From contig NZ_LNQV01000024.1 in NCBI RefSeq assembly GCF_001515305.1, positions 1-64,000 of the forward strand: a stretch of 64,000 nt of DNA, read 5' to 3'. Made by a program: the position numbers and the translations under genes. Every line of letters begins with the position of its first letter. Position 1 is the stretch's first letter. Shown piece by piece: positions 27,310-37,302 of the stretch. Origin of the DNA: Aquitalea pelogenes. GTDB taxonomy: Bacteria; Pseudomonadota; Gammaproteobacteria; Burkholderiales; Chromobacteriaceae. The notes under the pieces were generated by a model. That model saw nothing but the letters and a program-made list of their open reading frames with translations. It did not search any database and was not told where the DNA came from.

Positions 27310-29774
27310 CAGTCCTGCTCCTTGTTCGGGCCATGGTGGCCCTGCTGCTCGCGCTCGAGGGCCAGAATGGCCTGGCGCAGGCTTTCCTTCAATGTTTCAC
27401 CAAACAACATGTCGTAGTCTTCCTTCAATTGCTGCATCACCCCGGACAGCATGTTCTTGGCCTGCAATTCCAGCGCATCCTGCAGCCACAGCGACAGCTC
27501 CACCTTCATGCGTGGCAGCAGTTTTTCATACATGGCATCCACCAGGGCACGCTCGTCCACCACGGCCACGGTCTCTTCCTTGCGGGCTGCCGGGTTCATC
27601 AGGGCCGCCGCTGCCGCTGCGGTGGTCACCGCGGCGACACTCAGTACCTCCACCGACTTGCCGGCTTCCGGTGCTGCCGTGCTGGCTGCGACTTCCGTCT
27701 GTGGCATGGCAGCAGCAAAACTGGCCCCGGTCAGCGTTTCCAGCGAGGCTGGCGGCATTGGCTCCGGGCTATTGTCCAGCAAAGGAGCCGTGACATGAGC
27801 AAGTGGCTCGGCCACGGATGGATCAGCCGGTTCGGCATCCGTCAGCACCGGCAGTTCCAGCTCGACCTCCGGCACTTCAGTGGCGGGCAATGTCTCGGCA
27901 CTGGCTGCTTGTGGCGCGGCTTCGCGTTCGCTGGCAAAGGGCGACTCGGCAAACAGGCCTTGTACCGGGGTGCTGATACCTGTGGCTGGCGGCGCAACTT
28001 CCATTGCGTTGACAGAGGGCACGTGGCTGGCCGCCGCAGACGGCAAGTCAGCCTCCTCGTCCAGCACCGGCAATACTGGCGATGACGTCACTGCCGCGCC
28101 GGCTGCGACAGGCTGCAAGGCATCAGCCTCATTCGGCAAGCTAAGCTCGGTTTCATTCTCGCGATCGACATCACCCAAACCCGGCCAGCTTTCCTCCTCA
28201 TCCAGCACGGGCAGGTCCTGCGTCAGCAATACCGGCGCATCCTGTCCTGACTCTGCATCATGCTCAGGCACTGCCTGCACGACAACTTCAGGTTCGTCTG
28301 GCAGCAACTCGGTTTCACTGTCGCGATCAACATCACCCAGCCCAGGCCAGCTTTCCTCTTCATCCAGCAGCGGCAGGTGCTGCGCTGTCAATTCGGACGA
28401 TTGAACCGCTGCGGCTACCGGCACCAGGTCATCCAGACCGGCATCCTGCAGCAAGGCAGATGCGGCCTGAATATCGTTATCGTCTTGCAAACCAGCACTG
28501 ACATCGTGGGCCATGGAATCATCACCCAGCCCTGGCCAATCCTGGTCGATCAGCGTAGCGGGCTGCATGGTGGGCAGGGTCGCCATGGCTTCCATCAACT
28601 CCGCTTCGCTCAGCGATGTAAATGACTTCTGCTCACGCACTGCTTCGGTCTGCGGGTACTGGTTCAGGGCATCCTGCTGTGCCAGGGTTTGCTCAGCTGC
28701 GCGCAATACTTCATCCAGCGATGCGGGTGTGGCATCCACCAGCGCCTGCGCACGGGCCAGCAACTCACTGGCTGAAGGGGTTTCCTCTTCCAGCCGCCCG
28801 ATACCCCCGCCCAGCACACCAGCGGGCAGGCTATCCAGGGAAATGGACAGCCCGGCTGGCAGGATTGGAGCCTGATCAGGCTGCACCGGCGGCTGCGCAT
28901 CAACCACCTGCACATGCGGTGCTGCTTCTGCTGGGGCTACTGGCTCGCCGGGTGCAGTGGCAAAGTCAGGCGGAGCGGCCACAACCGGGGCCGCTTGTTC
29001 CGCCATGCTGTTCCAGTCGATATCCAGTTCGTCCGACAGATCGGGAATCTGTAGCTCTTCCTCTACCTCGGGCAGAGCTTGAACAGACACTGCCTCAGGT
29101 GCACTCACGGCGGATGGAGTTGGTGTGGCTACTGGCTGGACAGGCAGACTCTCATCCAGCGCATCAGTCAGCGCCGGAATCTCCAGTTCGTCCTCCACCA
29201 CCGGCAGCGGCTGAACCACCACAGCCTCAGGTGCGTGCATGGCTGTCGGCATAGTCGCAACTGCTGGCGGTGCGGACGCAGTCGCATTCAGCGGGGCGGG
29301 CTTGTCGGCAGGTGATTCCGGCACCGCCTCATCCAGCACAAACTCGAAGCCATCCACCGCCATCAAGGGTGCTTCGGGCCTGGGTAAGTTTTGCGCCGTA
29401 GGCGGGGCTGCCAGGGACAGCGGGTCGCTGCCCTGCAATACCTGGCCCAGATCCAGCTCGTCCGCCGCTTCGCTCAGGTCCAGCGAAGGCAGGCCGGACA
29501 GATCCAGCGCCGGGCTGTCACTGACCGGCGGCGCTGCCACCTCCAGGTCTTCCAGTGTCAGCTCGGGAATATCCAGTTCTGCCACGCCTTCTGCCGGAGC
29601 AGACAGGGCACTGTGTGCGGCATCCAATTCGCTGGAAAAGTCAAAATCCGGCACATCCAGCACTTCGTCCGCCAGGACGGGAATGGCGGTTTCATCCACC
29701 ACTTCGTCCAGCACGGGCAGGTCCAGCTCGTCCCAGGAGGGCAGATCAGGCGTTGGCGACTGGTTCATGGTCAC
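27309..29774 (-). CDS. 821-aa acidic, repeat-containing protein, unknown
   Basis: A long protein rich in Asp, Glu, Pro, Ala, Leu and Val, probably mostly disordered, with no signal peptide. Short motifs of the form LPxLDEExx recur along it; two near-identical copies read LDEEESWPGLGDVDR followed by ETEL, about 50 residues apart. The last 90 residues differ: an Ala-rich stretch and then an amphipathic helical region (YEKLLPRMKVELSLWLQ to the end) that may fold. The first codon is a GTG overlapping the holC stop; an ATG two codons later is the alternative. It lies between holC and the adenosyltransferase gene, coupled to both. I do not recognise the family. Confidence 0.75.
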   Translation of the reverse strand: MTMNQSPTPDLPSWDELDLPVLDEVVDETAIPVLADEVLDVPDFDFSSELDAAHSALSAPAEGVAELDIPELTLEDLEVAAPPVSDSPALDLSGLPSLDLSEAADELDLGQVLQGSDPLSLAAPPTAQNLPRPEAPLMAVDGFEFVLDEAVPESPADKPAPLNATASAPPAVATMPTAMHAPEAVVVQPLPVVEDELEIPALTDALDESLPVQPVATPTPSAVSAPEAVSVQALPEVEEELQIPDLSDELDIDWNSMAEQAAPVVAAPPDFATAPGEPVAPAEAAPHVQVVDAQPPVQPDQAPILPAGLSISLDSLPAGVLGGGIGRLEEETPSASELLARAQALVDATPASLDEVLRAAEQTLAQQDALNQYPQTEAVREQKSFTSLSEAELMEAMATLPTMQPATLIDQDWPGLGDDSMAHDVSAGLQDDNDIQAASALLQDAGLDDLVPVAAAVQSSELTAQHLPLLDEEESWPGLGDVDRDSETELLPDEPEVVVQAVPEHDAESGQDAPVLLTQDLPVLDEEESWPGLGDVDRENETELSLPNEADALQPVAAGAAVTSSPVLPVLDEEADLPSAAASHVPSVNAMEVAPPATGISTPVQGLFAESPFASEREAAPQAASAETLPATEVPEVELELPVLTDAEPADPSVAEPLAHVTAPLLDNSPEPMPPASLETLTGASFAAAMPQTEVAASTAAPEAGKSVEVLSVAAVTTAAAAAALMNPAARKEETVAVVDERALVDAMYEKLLPRMKVELSLWLQDALELQAKNMLSGVMQQLKEDYDMLFGETLKESLRQAILALEREQQGHHGPNKEQD

Positions 29775-30193
29775 TTGTGGCTCATGTCATGATGTTGAAT
29801 GGCGTAACCGCGAGCGCGATAGGACTTGAAGCGGTGGCGCGCAGTGGCCAGCGCCTGCTCATCGGTACCGACGATTTCCAGGATACGGGAAAACTGCGCT
29901 GGCTCGACCGGCAATTCCGGCCCCAGGTTCAACAATACCGGGTGCTGCAAACCGGCCGGCAGACTGGCGGTCAGCCAGATCGGCGTTTCGGCCGCTTCGG
30001 GAGAATCCATCCGGCAATGGGCGATGAACTGGGTATCACCCATGCACCAAAGCCGGTTACTGAAGGTATCCAGCGCCCGCTCGTCTTCCAGCCAGACCAG
30101 CAGGCGCTCTCGCTTGCGGAATACCGTTGCGGCCAGCTTGCAGGCAAATTCCTGCGGCTGGGCCACATTGGTATAGAAATCAATCCGCGTCAT
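29771..30193 (-). CDS. holC: DNA polymerase III chi subunit
   Basis: A 140-aa subunit of the polymerase III clamp-loader complex that links psi to SSB. The N-terminal RIDFYTNV, RLLVWLEDERALDTFSNRLW and the C-terminal RFKSYRARGY are typical. The gene overlaps the end of pepA by 14 bases, the usual pepA-holC arrangement, and the next gene overlaps its stop. Confidence 0.94.
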   Translation of the reverse strand: MTRIDFYTNVAQPQEFACKLAATVFRKRERLLVWLEDERALDTFSNRLWCMGDTQFIAHCRMDSPEAAETPIWLTASLPAGLQHPVLLNLGPELPVEPAQFSRILEIVGTDEQALATARHRFKSYRARGYAIQHHDMSHK

Positions 30194-31745
30194 CTTCTAC
30201 GATTTCAGGCGATTCACGACGCGGGCGGCCACGGCGCACGACATTACCGAGGGCGATGTCGGCACGGTCTTGCAGGAACTGTACCAGCAAGGGTACCGGG
30301 CGACCGGTTGCGCCCTTGTCCTTGCCACTCTTCCACGCAGTGCCGGCGATATCCAGATGTGCCCAGTCATAAGCCTTGGCAAAACGCGACAGGAAGCAGG
30401 CGGCGGTGATGCTGCCACCCGGACGCCCGCCGATATTGGCCATGTCGGCAAACGGGCTCTTGAGCTGTTCCTGGTATTCATCCCACAAGGGCATGTGCCA
30501 GGCACGGTCGGCTACTTCCTCGCCAGCCGCCAGCAGTTCACGCGCCAGGCTGTCCTGATTGCTGTACAGGCCGGTGGCGATATGGCCCAGCGCAATCACG
30601 CAGGCACCGGTCAGGGTGGCAACGTCAATCACGGTTTGCGGATTGAAGCGCTCGGCAAAGGTCAGCGCATCACACAGGATCAGGCGGCCTTCTGCGTCGG
30701 TATTGAGCACTTCGATGGTCTGGCCGGACAGGCTGGTGATGATGTCACCGGGCTTGACGGCATTGCCGGCCGGCATGTTTTCGCAAGCCGGAACAATCGT
30801 CACCAGATTGATCGGCAGCTTCATTTCCACTGCCGCGCGGAAGGCACCCAGCACCGAGGCTGCGCCGCACATATCGTATTTCATCTCGTCCATGCCTTCA
30901 CCGGGCTTGAGCGAGATACCGCCGGAGTCAAAGGTGATGCCCTTGCCCACCAGCGCCAGCGGGCGGTCGTTCTTGTCCTTGGCACCCTGGTATTGCAGCA
31001 CGATGAGCTTGGGCTCCACCACGCTGCCACGGGCAACCGACAGGAAGGAATGCAGGCCCAGCTCTTCCAGCTGGCTTTGGCCGTAGATTTCCACCTGGGT
31101 GCCGAATTCTGCGGCAATGCGCTCGGCTTCTTCTGCCAGGTAAGCAGGCGTGCAGACATTGGGCGGCAGGTTGCCCAGGTCCTTGGCCAGTTTCATGCCA
31201 TTGCCAATGGCCAGGCCGCGCAGCAGGCCTTTTTCGCCATCAGCCAGGTCGCTGCGGCGCGGCACGGCCAGCGTGAGCTTGCGCGGCTCGCGGGCGCTGT
31301 CGTCCTGCTTGCTCTTGAAGCGGTCGAAGCGATAGAGCACGTCCAGCGTCACCACGGTGGCTTGCTCGATCATCCATTCGACATCGTGTTTTTTCACGGT
31401 CAGTTCGGTGAGGTAGCTTACCGCTTCGGTGGCGGAAGTCTGCGTCAGGCTGCGCACCGAGCTGCGCACGGCCTCGCGGTATTCCTTGGCGCGGAAGTCG
31501 CGTTCCTTGCCCAGACCCACCAGCATCACACGGTCGCACAGGGTATGCGGCACGGAATGCAGGATCAGCGTGCTGCCCAGCTTGCCTTCCATGTCACCGC
31601 GACGAATGACGTCGCTGATGAAACCGTTGGAGATGCGATCAAGCAAGTCGGCAGCAAAGGTGAGCTTGCGCGATTCATAGACGCCCACGATCACGCAGGC
31701 AACGCGCTGCTTTTCCGGGCTGCCGCTTTTTATGTTAAATTCCAT
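30180..31745 (-). CDS. pepA: Leucyl aminopeptidase
   Basis: A 521-aa M17 aminopeptidase, cytosolic, with two metal ions. GKGITFDSGGISLKP carries metal ligands and the active-site lysine, and NTDAEGRL is the family signature. It is about 20 residues longer than E. coli PepA because of a charged C-terminal tail after VQFLQDRAD; this tail overlaps the start of holC. First gene of the minus-strand operon pepA-holC-acidic protein-adenosyltransferase, divergent from lptF. Confidence 0.96.
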   Translation of the reverse strand: MEFNIKSGSPEKQRVACVIVGVYESRKLTFAADLLDRISNGFISDVIRRGDMEGKLGSTLILHSVPHTLCDRVMLVGLGKERDFRAKEYREAVRSSVRSLTQTSATEAVSYLTELTVKKHDVEWMIEQATVVTLDVLYRFDRFKSKQDDSAREPRKLTLAVPRRSDLADGEKGLLRGLAIGNGMKLAKDLGNLPPNVCTPAYLAEEAERIAAEFGTQVEIYGQSQLEELGLHSFLSVARGSVVEPKLIVLQYQGAKDKNDRPLALVGKGITFDSGGISLKPGEGMDEMKYDMCGAASVLGAFRAAVEMKLPINLVTIVPACENMPAGNAVKPGDIITSLSGQTIEVLNTDAEGRLILCDALTFAERFNPQTVIDVATLTGACVIALGHIATGLYSNQDSLARELLAAGEEVADRAWHMPLWDEYQEQLKSPFADMANIGGRPGGSITAACFLSRFAKAYDWAHLDIAGTAWKSGKDKGATGRPVPLLVQFLQDRADIALGNVVRRGRPRRESPEIVEDDAD

Positions 31746-31947
31746 CTTGTACTCCCATGAAATGCGAGTGTCAGTTGCTCCACTTCCTGCAGGCTGCCAG
31801 CGATGTCTGGCTTACCTAAAGGCCCTGCCTGTAGCAGGCAAAGACAGAAGCTGCGTCCATCCCGAAATTTGCCGAAACCGGCGTTTCAGAGTTATCAAAT
31901 CAAATTATCACTACGCTAGTCATAAAAAGTCAAAAAGGCACTGATAA

Positions 31948-33048
31948 ATGGTTTTTCGTAAAAGCCTGACCCGAGAATTGACTTTTACCGCCCTGGGCGT
32001 ATTTGTCGTCCTGCTGGCCATCATTCTCTCGACCCAGGCCATCAACCTGCTTGGCCGTGCGGCCGAGGGGCAAATCGCCAACGAAGCCGTCACTGCGCTG
32101 ATCGGCTTCTGGGCACTGGGTCTGTTCCCCCTGCTGATGATCCTTACCGTTTTCGTCACCGTACTGGTGGTGATGACCCGTATCTGGCGCGACCATGAAA
32201 TGGCCGTCTGGCTGTCATCCGGCCTGTCCTTGCGTGACTGGGTGTGGCCGGTGATGCGTTTTACCATCCCGCTGGCCTTGCTGGTGGGCATTGTGTCGCT
32301 GTTCATCGCGCCCTGGGCGGAAGAGCGCAGCCAGGTGTATGCGGAAATCCTCAAGCGCCGGGAAGAAATCAGCGCCATCGCGCCGGGCGTGTTCAAGGAA
32401 ACCGGCTCCGGTAGCAAGGTGTATTTCATTGAAAGCTATGGCGGCGACCATGGCGCAGCCACGCGCATCTTCATGCAGGACTTGAGCGAGGGCAAAGTGT
32501 CCAGCATTTTTGCCAAGCGCGGCTACATTTCGGTGAATGAAGACAACGAACGCGTACTGGTACTGGAAGACGGCCGCCGCTACGTGGGTGAACCGGGCAA
32601 GTCCGACTACGAGGTGGGCAGTTTCCAGCGTTACAGCGTGTTGATTGGCACCAACCAGAAGCTGGCCGCCCCGCCCAACAACCGTCAGGCGCAAAGTACC
32701 AGCAGCCTGATCGGCAGCAGCGACCCGGCCTTGCGCTCGGAACTGGTATGGCGCCTGTCCATGCCGCTGAGCTGTCTGGTGCTGGCCTTGCTGGCCATTC
32801 CGCTCTCTTATTACAACCCGCGCAGCGGCCATGCCTACAATCTGGTGGTGGCCTTGCTGGCATTCTTCCTGTACCAGAACAGCCTGACGCTGGTACGTAA
32901 CTGGATTACCCAGGGCAAGGTGGGCATGGCCAGCATCCTGATCGTTCACGTGATCGTGCTGATCCTGGCCGTGCTGTTGCTCAAATATCGCGACCGTCCG
33001 GCCAATACCGTGCGTCAGACCCTGAAATACTTCCTGAACAAGCCCTGA
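31948..33048 (+). CDS. lptF: LPS export ABC transporter permease LptF
   Basis: A 366-aa inner-membrane permease of the LptB2FGC complex that extracts lipopolysaccharide. Membrane helices lie near the N-terminus (LGVFVVLLAIILSTQ, LGLFPLLMILTVFVTVLVV, ALLVGIVSLFI) and the C-terminus (three more after residue 270), with the periplasmic jellyroll domain between (about 125-260). It begins the lptF-lptG-glnD run and is divergent from pepA, a common proteobacterial order. Confidence 0.95.
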   Translation: MVFRKSLTRELTFTALGVFVVLLAIILSTQAINLLGRAAEGQIANEAVTALIGFWALGLFPLLMILTVFVTVLVVMTRIWRDHEMAVWLSSGLSLRDWVWPVMRFTIPLALLVGIVSLFIAPWAEERSQVYAEILKRREEISAIAPGVFKETGSGSKVYFIESYGGDHGAATRIFMQDLSEGKVSSIFAKRGYISVNEDNERVLVLEDGRRYVGEPGKSDYEVGSFQRYSVLIGTNQKLAAPPNNRQAQSTSSLIGSSDPALRSELVWRLSMPLSCLVLALLAIPLSYYNPRSGHAYNLVVALLAFFLYQNSLTLVRNWITQGKVGMASILIVHVIVLILAVLLLKYRDRPANTVRQTLKYFLNKP

Positions 33049-33054
33049 AGCCAG

Positions 33055-34131
33055 ATGAAACTGATTTATCGCTACATCATCAGCGCACTGACCCAGTCCA
33101 CGCTGTTTACCCTGGCAGCCTTGCTGGGTCTGTATGGCTTCTTCGACATCATTCACGAAGTGCCCGACCTGAACCATGGCAATTACTCCATCGGCAAGAT
33201 GCTGGGCTATATCGCACTGCAAGCGCCTGGCCACGCCTACGAACTGATGCCGCTGGCGGTGCTGATTGGCGGCATGGTGGCCATGACGCAACTGGCCAGC
33301 TCCAGTGAATACACCGTCATCCGCACCTGTGGCATCACCCTGGGCCAGATTGCCCGCACGCTGCTGCTGTTCGGGCTGGGCTTTGCCGTTCTCACCACCG
33401 CGCTGGGCGAGTTCATCAGTCCCTATGCGCTGCAGCAGGCCGAACGCATGAAACTGTCGGCCATGCGTTCGATGGTGGCGCAGGAATTCCGCTCCGGCAT
33501 CTGGGTGAAAGACAACAACAACTTCATCAATGTGCACGAAATGCTGCCGGACACCACCTTGCTTGGCGTGCGCATTTATACCTATGACGACAACTACCAG
33601 CTGGTGACCACCCGCTATGCCGAGCGCGGCAGCTACCAGCGCAACGCCCATGTATGGCAGTTGAGCAATGTGGTGGAAACCCGTCTGTTCCCGGACCATG
33701 TGGAAAGCAAGACCGTGGCCCTGGCGCAATGGGCGTCCATCATCGAACCGGACATCCTGAACGTGCTGCTGGTGGTGCCGGAACAGATGTCGGCACTCAA
33801 CCTGATCAAGTACATCGAACACCTGAGCGCCAACAAGCAGCAAACCCAGCGTTATGATATTGCGCTGTGGAGCAAGCTGTTCTACCCGCTGGCCTGTGTC
33901 TCGATGGCTCTGGTGGCACTGGCCTTCACCCCGCAGCAACGTCGCCATGGCCAGCTGGGTGTGCGACTGTTTTCCGGCATTTGTCTGGGCGTGGGTTTCC
34001 ATTTCATCAACCGCCTGTTCGGGCATCTGGGCTTGCTGTACAGCTGGAACCCGGTGATTTCCGCCACGGTGCCCACCTTGCTGTTTCTGTTTGCCGGCAT
34101 CGCCATCATCCTGAAGCAGGAAAGACGCTGA
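33055..34131 (+). CDS. lptG: LPS export ABC transporter permease LptG
   Basis: A 358-aa partner of LptF with the same topology: three N-terminal helices, a periplasmic domain (about 130-255) and three C-terminal helices (KLFYPLACVSMALVALAF onward). It starts six bases after the lptF stop. The C-terminal LGLLYSWNPVISATVPTLLF segment is typical. Confidence 0.95.
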   Translation: MKLIYRYIISALTQSTLFTLAALLGLYGFFDIIHEVPDLNHGNYSIGKMLGYIALQAPGHAYELMPLAVLIGGMVAMTQLASSSEYTVIRTCGITLGQIARTLLLFGLGFAVLTTALGEFISPYALQQAERMKLSAMRSMVAQEFRSGIWVKDNNNFINVHEMLPDTTLLGVRIYTYDDNYQLVTTRYAERGSYQRNAHVWQLSNVVETRLFPDHVESKTVALAQWASIIEPDILNVLLVVPEQMSALNLIKYIEHLSANKQQTQRYDIALWSKLFYPLACVSMALVALAFTPQQRRHGQLGVRLFSGICLGVGFHFINRLFGHLGLLYSWNPVISATVPTLLFLFAGIAIILKQERR

Positions 34132-34132
34132 C

Positions 34133-36702
34133 ATGGAACCTCTCTCCGCCGAGCTGACCCAGGCACTGCGCAAGCAACTGGCCCAGGAACGGACTGCCCT
34201 GCTGGAGCAGTACCGGTCCCATCGCGATCCGCAACGCTACCTGAGCCAGCACAGCCAGCTGGTGGACCGCGTGCTGCAACAGTTGTGGCAGCATGCCGGG
34301 CTGGGAGAACAGGCCAGCATGATTGCCGTCGGCGGATATGGCCGTGGCCAGCTGTTTCCCAGTTCCGATATCGATGTGCTGGTATTGCTGCCCGCCGTCA
34401 GCCCGGCAGAACTGCCCGAGCAGGTGGCAGCGCTGATCGGCCACATGTGGGACATCGGACTGGAAGTGGGGCACAGCGTGCGCACGGCGGAGGAATGCCT
34501 GCAAGAGGCGGCCGCTGACATCACCATTGAAACCAATTTGCTGGAAAACCGGCTGATTGCCGGGGCTGCCACGCCCTATCAGCAGCTGATTCAGCGCCTG
34601 GACTGCCAGCGCGACCCGCTTGCCTTCTTCGAAGGCAAGACGCTGGAACAGCAGCAGCGCCACAACCGCCACTTTGGCGTGACCAACAACCTGGAACCCA
34701 ATATCAAGGAAAGTCCGGGCGGCCTGCGCGACCTGCACACCATCTTGTGGATCAGCAAGGCCATTGGTCTGGGGGAAAACTGGAGCGATCTGGTACAGCG
34801 CGGCATTCTGACCCAGGCTGAAGCACGGCTGATTCACCACAGCGACCGCCAGTTGCAACGCCTGCGCATCGACCTTCACATCCTGGCGCGACGCCGCGAA
34901 GACCGGCTGATTTTCGATCTGCAGCAAAGCATGGGCCTGGCCTTCGGCCTGCAGGACACCCCGGCCAAGCGCGCCAGCGAGCAAGTGATGCAGCTGTATT
35001 TCCGTGCTGCCAAAACCGTCAGCCAGCTCAATGGCATTCTGCTGCCCAATCTGCGTGCCCGCCTCTATTCGCAAGTACCGCGCATCACGCAGAACCTGAA
35101 CGAACGCTTTTATTCGGTCAACGGCATGCTGGGCATCCGCCGGCCCGATGTATTTGAAAAAGAGCCTTCTGCCATTCTGGAGGCTTTTTTCATGCTGCAA
35201 CGCAACCCGGAACTCACCGGTTTTGCGCCACGCATGCTGCGTGCCCTGTGGCATGCCCGCAGCCACATCAACGACCGTTTCCGCAAGAACCCGGAAAACC
35301 GCCGCCTGTTCATGCAGATGCTGCGCGAACCCGGCCTCACCCGCTGCCTGCGCCGCATGAATCTGTACGGCGTGCTGGGGCGTTATCTGCCGGGCTTTGG
35401 CCGCATTGTCGGCCAGATGCAGCATGACCTGTTTCACGTGTATACCGTGGACGAACACATCCTGATGGTGGTGCGCAATCTGCGCCGCTTTGCCATCAGC
35501 GCCTTCAATCACGAATACCCCTTCCTGTCGCGGCTGATCAACGATTTCGAACGACCGGAAGTGCTGTACGTCGCCGGCCTGTTTCATGACATTGCCAAGG
35601 GGCGTGGCGGAGACCACTCCACGCTGGGCATGGTGGATGCTCGCGAGTTCTGCGAGCAGCACGAACTATCCGCCGAAGACACCGAGCTGGTGGTGTGGCT
35701 GGTAGGCCAGCACCTGACCATGTCCAGCATTGCGCAGAAGCAGGACATTTACGACCCGGACGTGATCCAGCGTTTTGCCGAACTGACACAAACCCCGCGC
35801 CGCCTGGCGGCGCTATACCTGCTGTCGGTAGCCGATATCCGCGGCACCAGCCCCAAGGTGTGGAATGCCTGGAAGGCCAAGCTGCTGGAAGACCTGTACA
35901 ACGCCACCCTGCGCGTGCTGCTGCGTGGCGGCGAGGTGGACCTGAACTCGGAACTGGAAGAACGCAAGACCCAGGCGCTCAGCCTGCTGCGGCTTTATGC
36001 GGTTCGGCCGGGGTGGAGCAAAAGCTGTGGTCGCAGCTGGACATGGTGTACTTCCTGCGCCACGAGGCCAAGGAAATTGCCTGGCATGCACGTATCCTCA
36101 ACCGTTTCGTCAATATTGAAACGCCGATGGTGCGCGCCCGTCTGTCGGACGATCACGAAGGCATCCAGGTACTGGTCTACACCCCGGACAAGCCGGAACT
36201 GTTTGCCCGCACCTGCGCATTTTTCGGCCGCACCAACTACAGCATTGCCGATGCCAAGGTGTACACCACGCGTCACGGCTACGCGCTGGATACCTTCCAT
36301 GTCTTCATCCCCGAGCATCACGACGGGGATTACCGCGACATGATCAACTTTATCGAATTCGAACTGGCCGAATGCCTGCGGCTGGAAACACCGCCGCCGC
36401 CACCGGCCAACGGTCGCATCAGCCGTCACCTGAAGCACTTCCCGATTGCGCCGCAGGTGCTGATTCGCCCGGACGACAAGGACAACTTCTACGTGCTGTC
36501 CATCGTGGCTGGCGACCGTCCCGGACTGCTGGCACGCATTGCCAAGGTGCTGGCAGATTACCGGCTGAGCGTGCAGTCCGCCAAGATCATGACTCTGGGC
36601 AGCCGTGCGGAAGACTCCTTCCTGGTGAGCGGACCCGGCCTGAAAGACGACAAGACGGTACTGGCACTGGAAAGCGAGCTGATTGCCGCCTTGCGCATCT
36701 GA
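34133..36702 (+). pseudogene. glnD: [Protein-PII] uridylyltransferase, frameshifted as given
   Basis: GlnD uridylylates and deuridylylates PII and so senses glutamine. The first frame (from 34133) holds the nucleotidyltransferase domain (VGGYGRGQLFPSSDIDVLVL near residue 65), the GlnD central domain and the HD domain (FHDIAKGRGGDHS). At about 36005 the frame is lost after QALSLLRLYAV; the next frame continues with AGVEQKLWSQLDMVYF and two C-terminal ACT domains (LVYTPDKPELFARTCAFF; LSIVAGDRPGLLARIAKVL). One inserted base gives 856 aa, a normal length. The break sits beside TTCGGCCGGGG. A sequencing error is more likely than loss of this regulator. The gene begins one base after the lptG stop. 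Confidence 0.9.
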
Positions 36703-36735
36703 GTTGGCAGCAGCCACCCGGCCCGGTAACTGTTT

Positions 36736-36764
36736 TTGACCGTCAGGGAACAAGCACGTATGCT
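36736..36764 (+). promoter_or_regulatory. Sigma-70 promoter of the MaoC gene
   Basis: TTGACC (36736-36741), 17-base spacer, TATGCT (36759-36764), 29 bases before the start codon. The perfect palindrome ACGTTAACGT (36778-36787) lies just downstream of the expected transcription start and could be an operator. Confidence 0.65.
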
Positions 36765-36793
36765 GGGACATCAACTTACGTTAACGTCACATC

Positions 36794-37249
36794 ATGCTCT
36801 ACTTCGAAGACCTGACACCGGGCCGCCGGTTCGAAACCGCCAGCCATACGCTGACCCAGGACGAAATCATCAGTTTTGCCCGCCAGTTCGACCCGCAGCC
36901 GTTTCATACCGACCCGGAAGCCGCCAAAACCAGTGTGTTTGACGGACTGGCTGCCTCCGGCTGGCATACCAGCAGCCTTACCATGCGCCTGATTACCGCC
37001 AGCGAGCTGAAAAACGTGGCCAATGGCTTGATCGGCATGGGGATCAAGGACATGCGCTGGCCACAGCCCACCCGTGCGGGTGACACCTTGCGCGCAACCA
37101 TCGAAGTGCTGGCGCAAAAAGCCTCTGGCAGCAAACCGGGATTCGGCGTGGTGCAATTGCGCTGGACCACGCTGAACCAGCATGACGAGATTGCCATGCA
37201 GCTGGAAACCTCCATCTGGGTTGCCCGCCGCCCGACTGAACAAGCATGA
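36794..37249 (+). CDS. MaoC-family (R)-hydratase-like protein
   Basis: A 151-aa hot-dog-fold protein. The hydratase signature is seen in FARQFDPQPFHTDPEAAKTSVF followed by GLAASGWHT, with the catalytic Asp/His pair. MaoC-type enzymes hydrate enoyl-CoA in fatty acid or PHA metabolism; the substrate here is not known. It has its own promoter and shares a bidirectional terminator with the convergent chemoreceptor gene. Confidence 0.9.
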   Translation: MLYFEDLTPGRRFETASHTLTQDEIISFARQFDPQPFHTDPEAAKTSVFDGLAASGWHTSSLTMRLITASELKNVANGLIGMGIKDMRWPQPTRAGDTLRATIEVLAQKASGSKPGFGVVQLRWTTLNQHDEIAMQLETSIWVARRPTEQA

Positions 37250-37250
37250 A

Positions 37251-37284
37251 AAAAGCCTGCCCCGACACACGGCGGCAGGCTTTT
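37251..37284. terminator. Bidirectional terminator
   Basis: 11-bp stem AAAAGCCTGCC / GGCAGGCTTTT with a 12-base loop, directly after the MaoC stop and 18 bases before the stop of the convergent chemoreceptor gene. Confidence 0.9.
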
Positions 37285-37302
37285 GTAACGCACATCACAT
37301 AC

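Noticed and set aside
32215-34173. 652-aa minus-strand ORF opposite lptF and lptG
   Set aside because: No family character, His/Gln-rich; opposite strand of clear permease genes.
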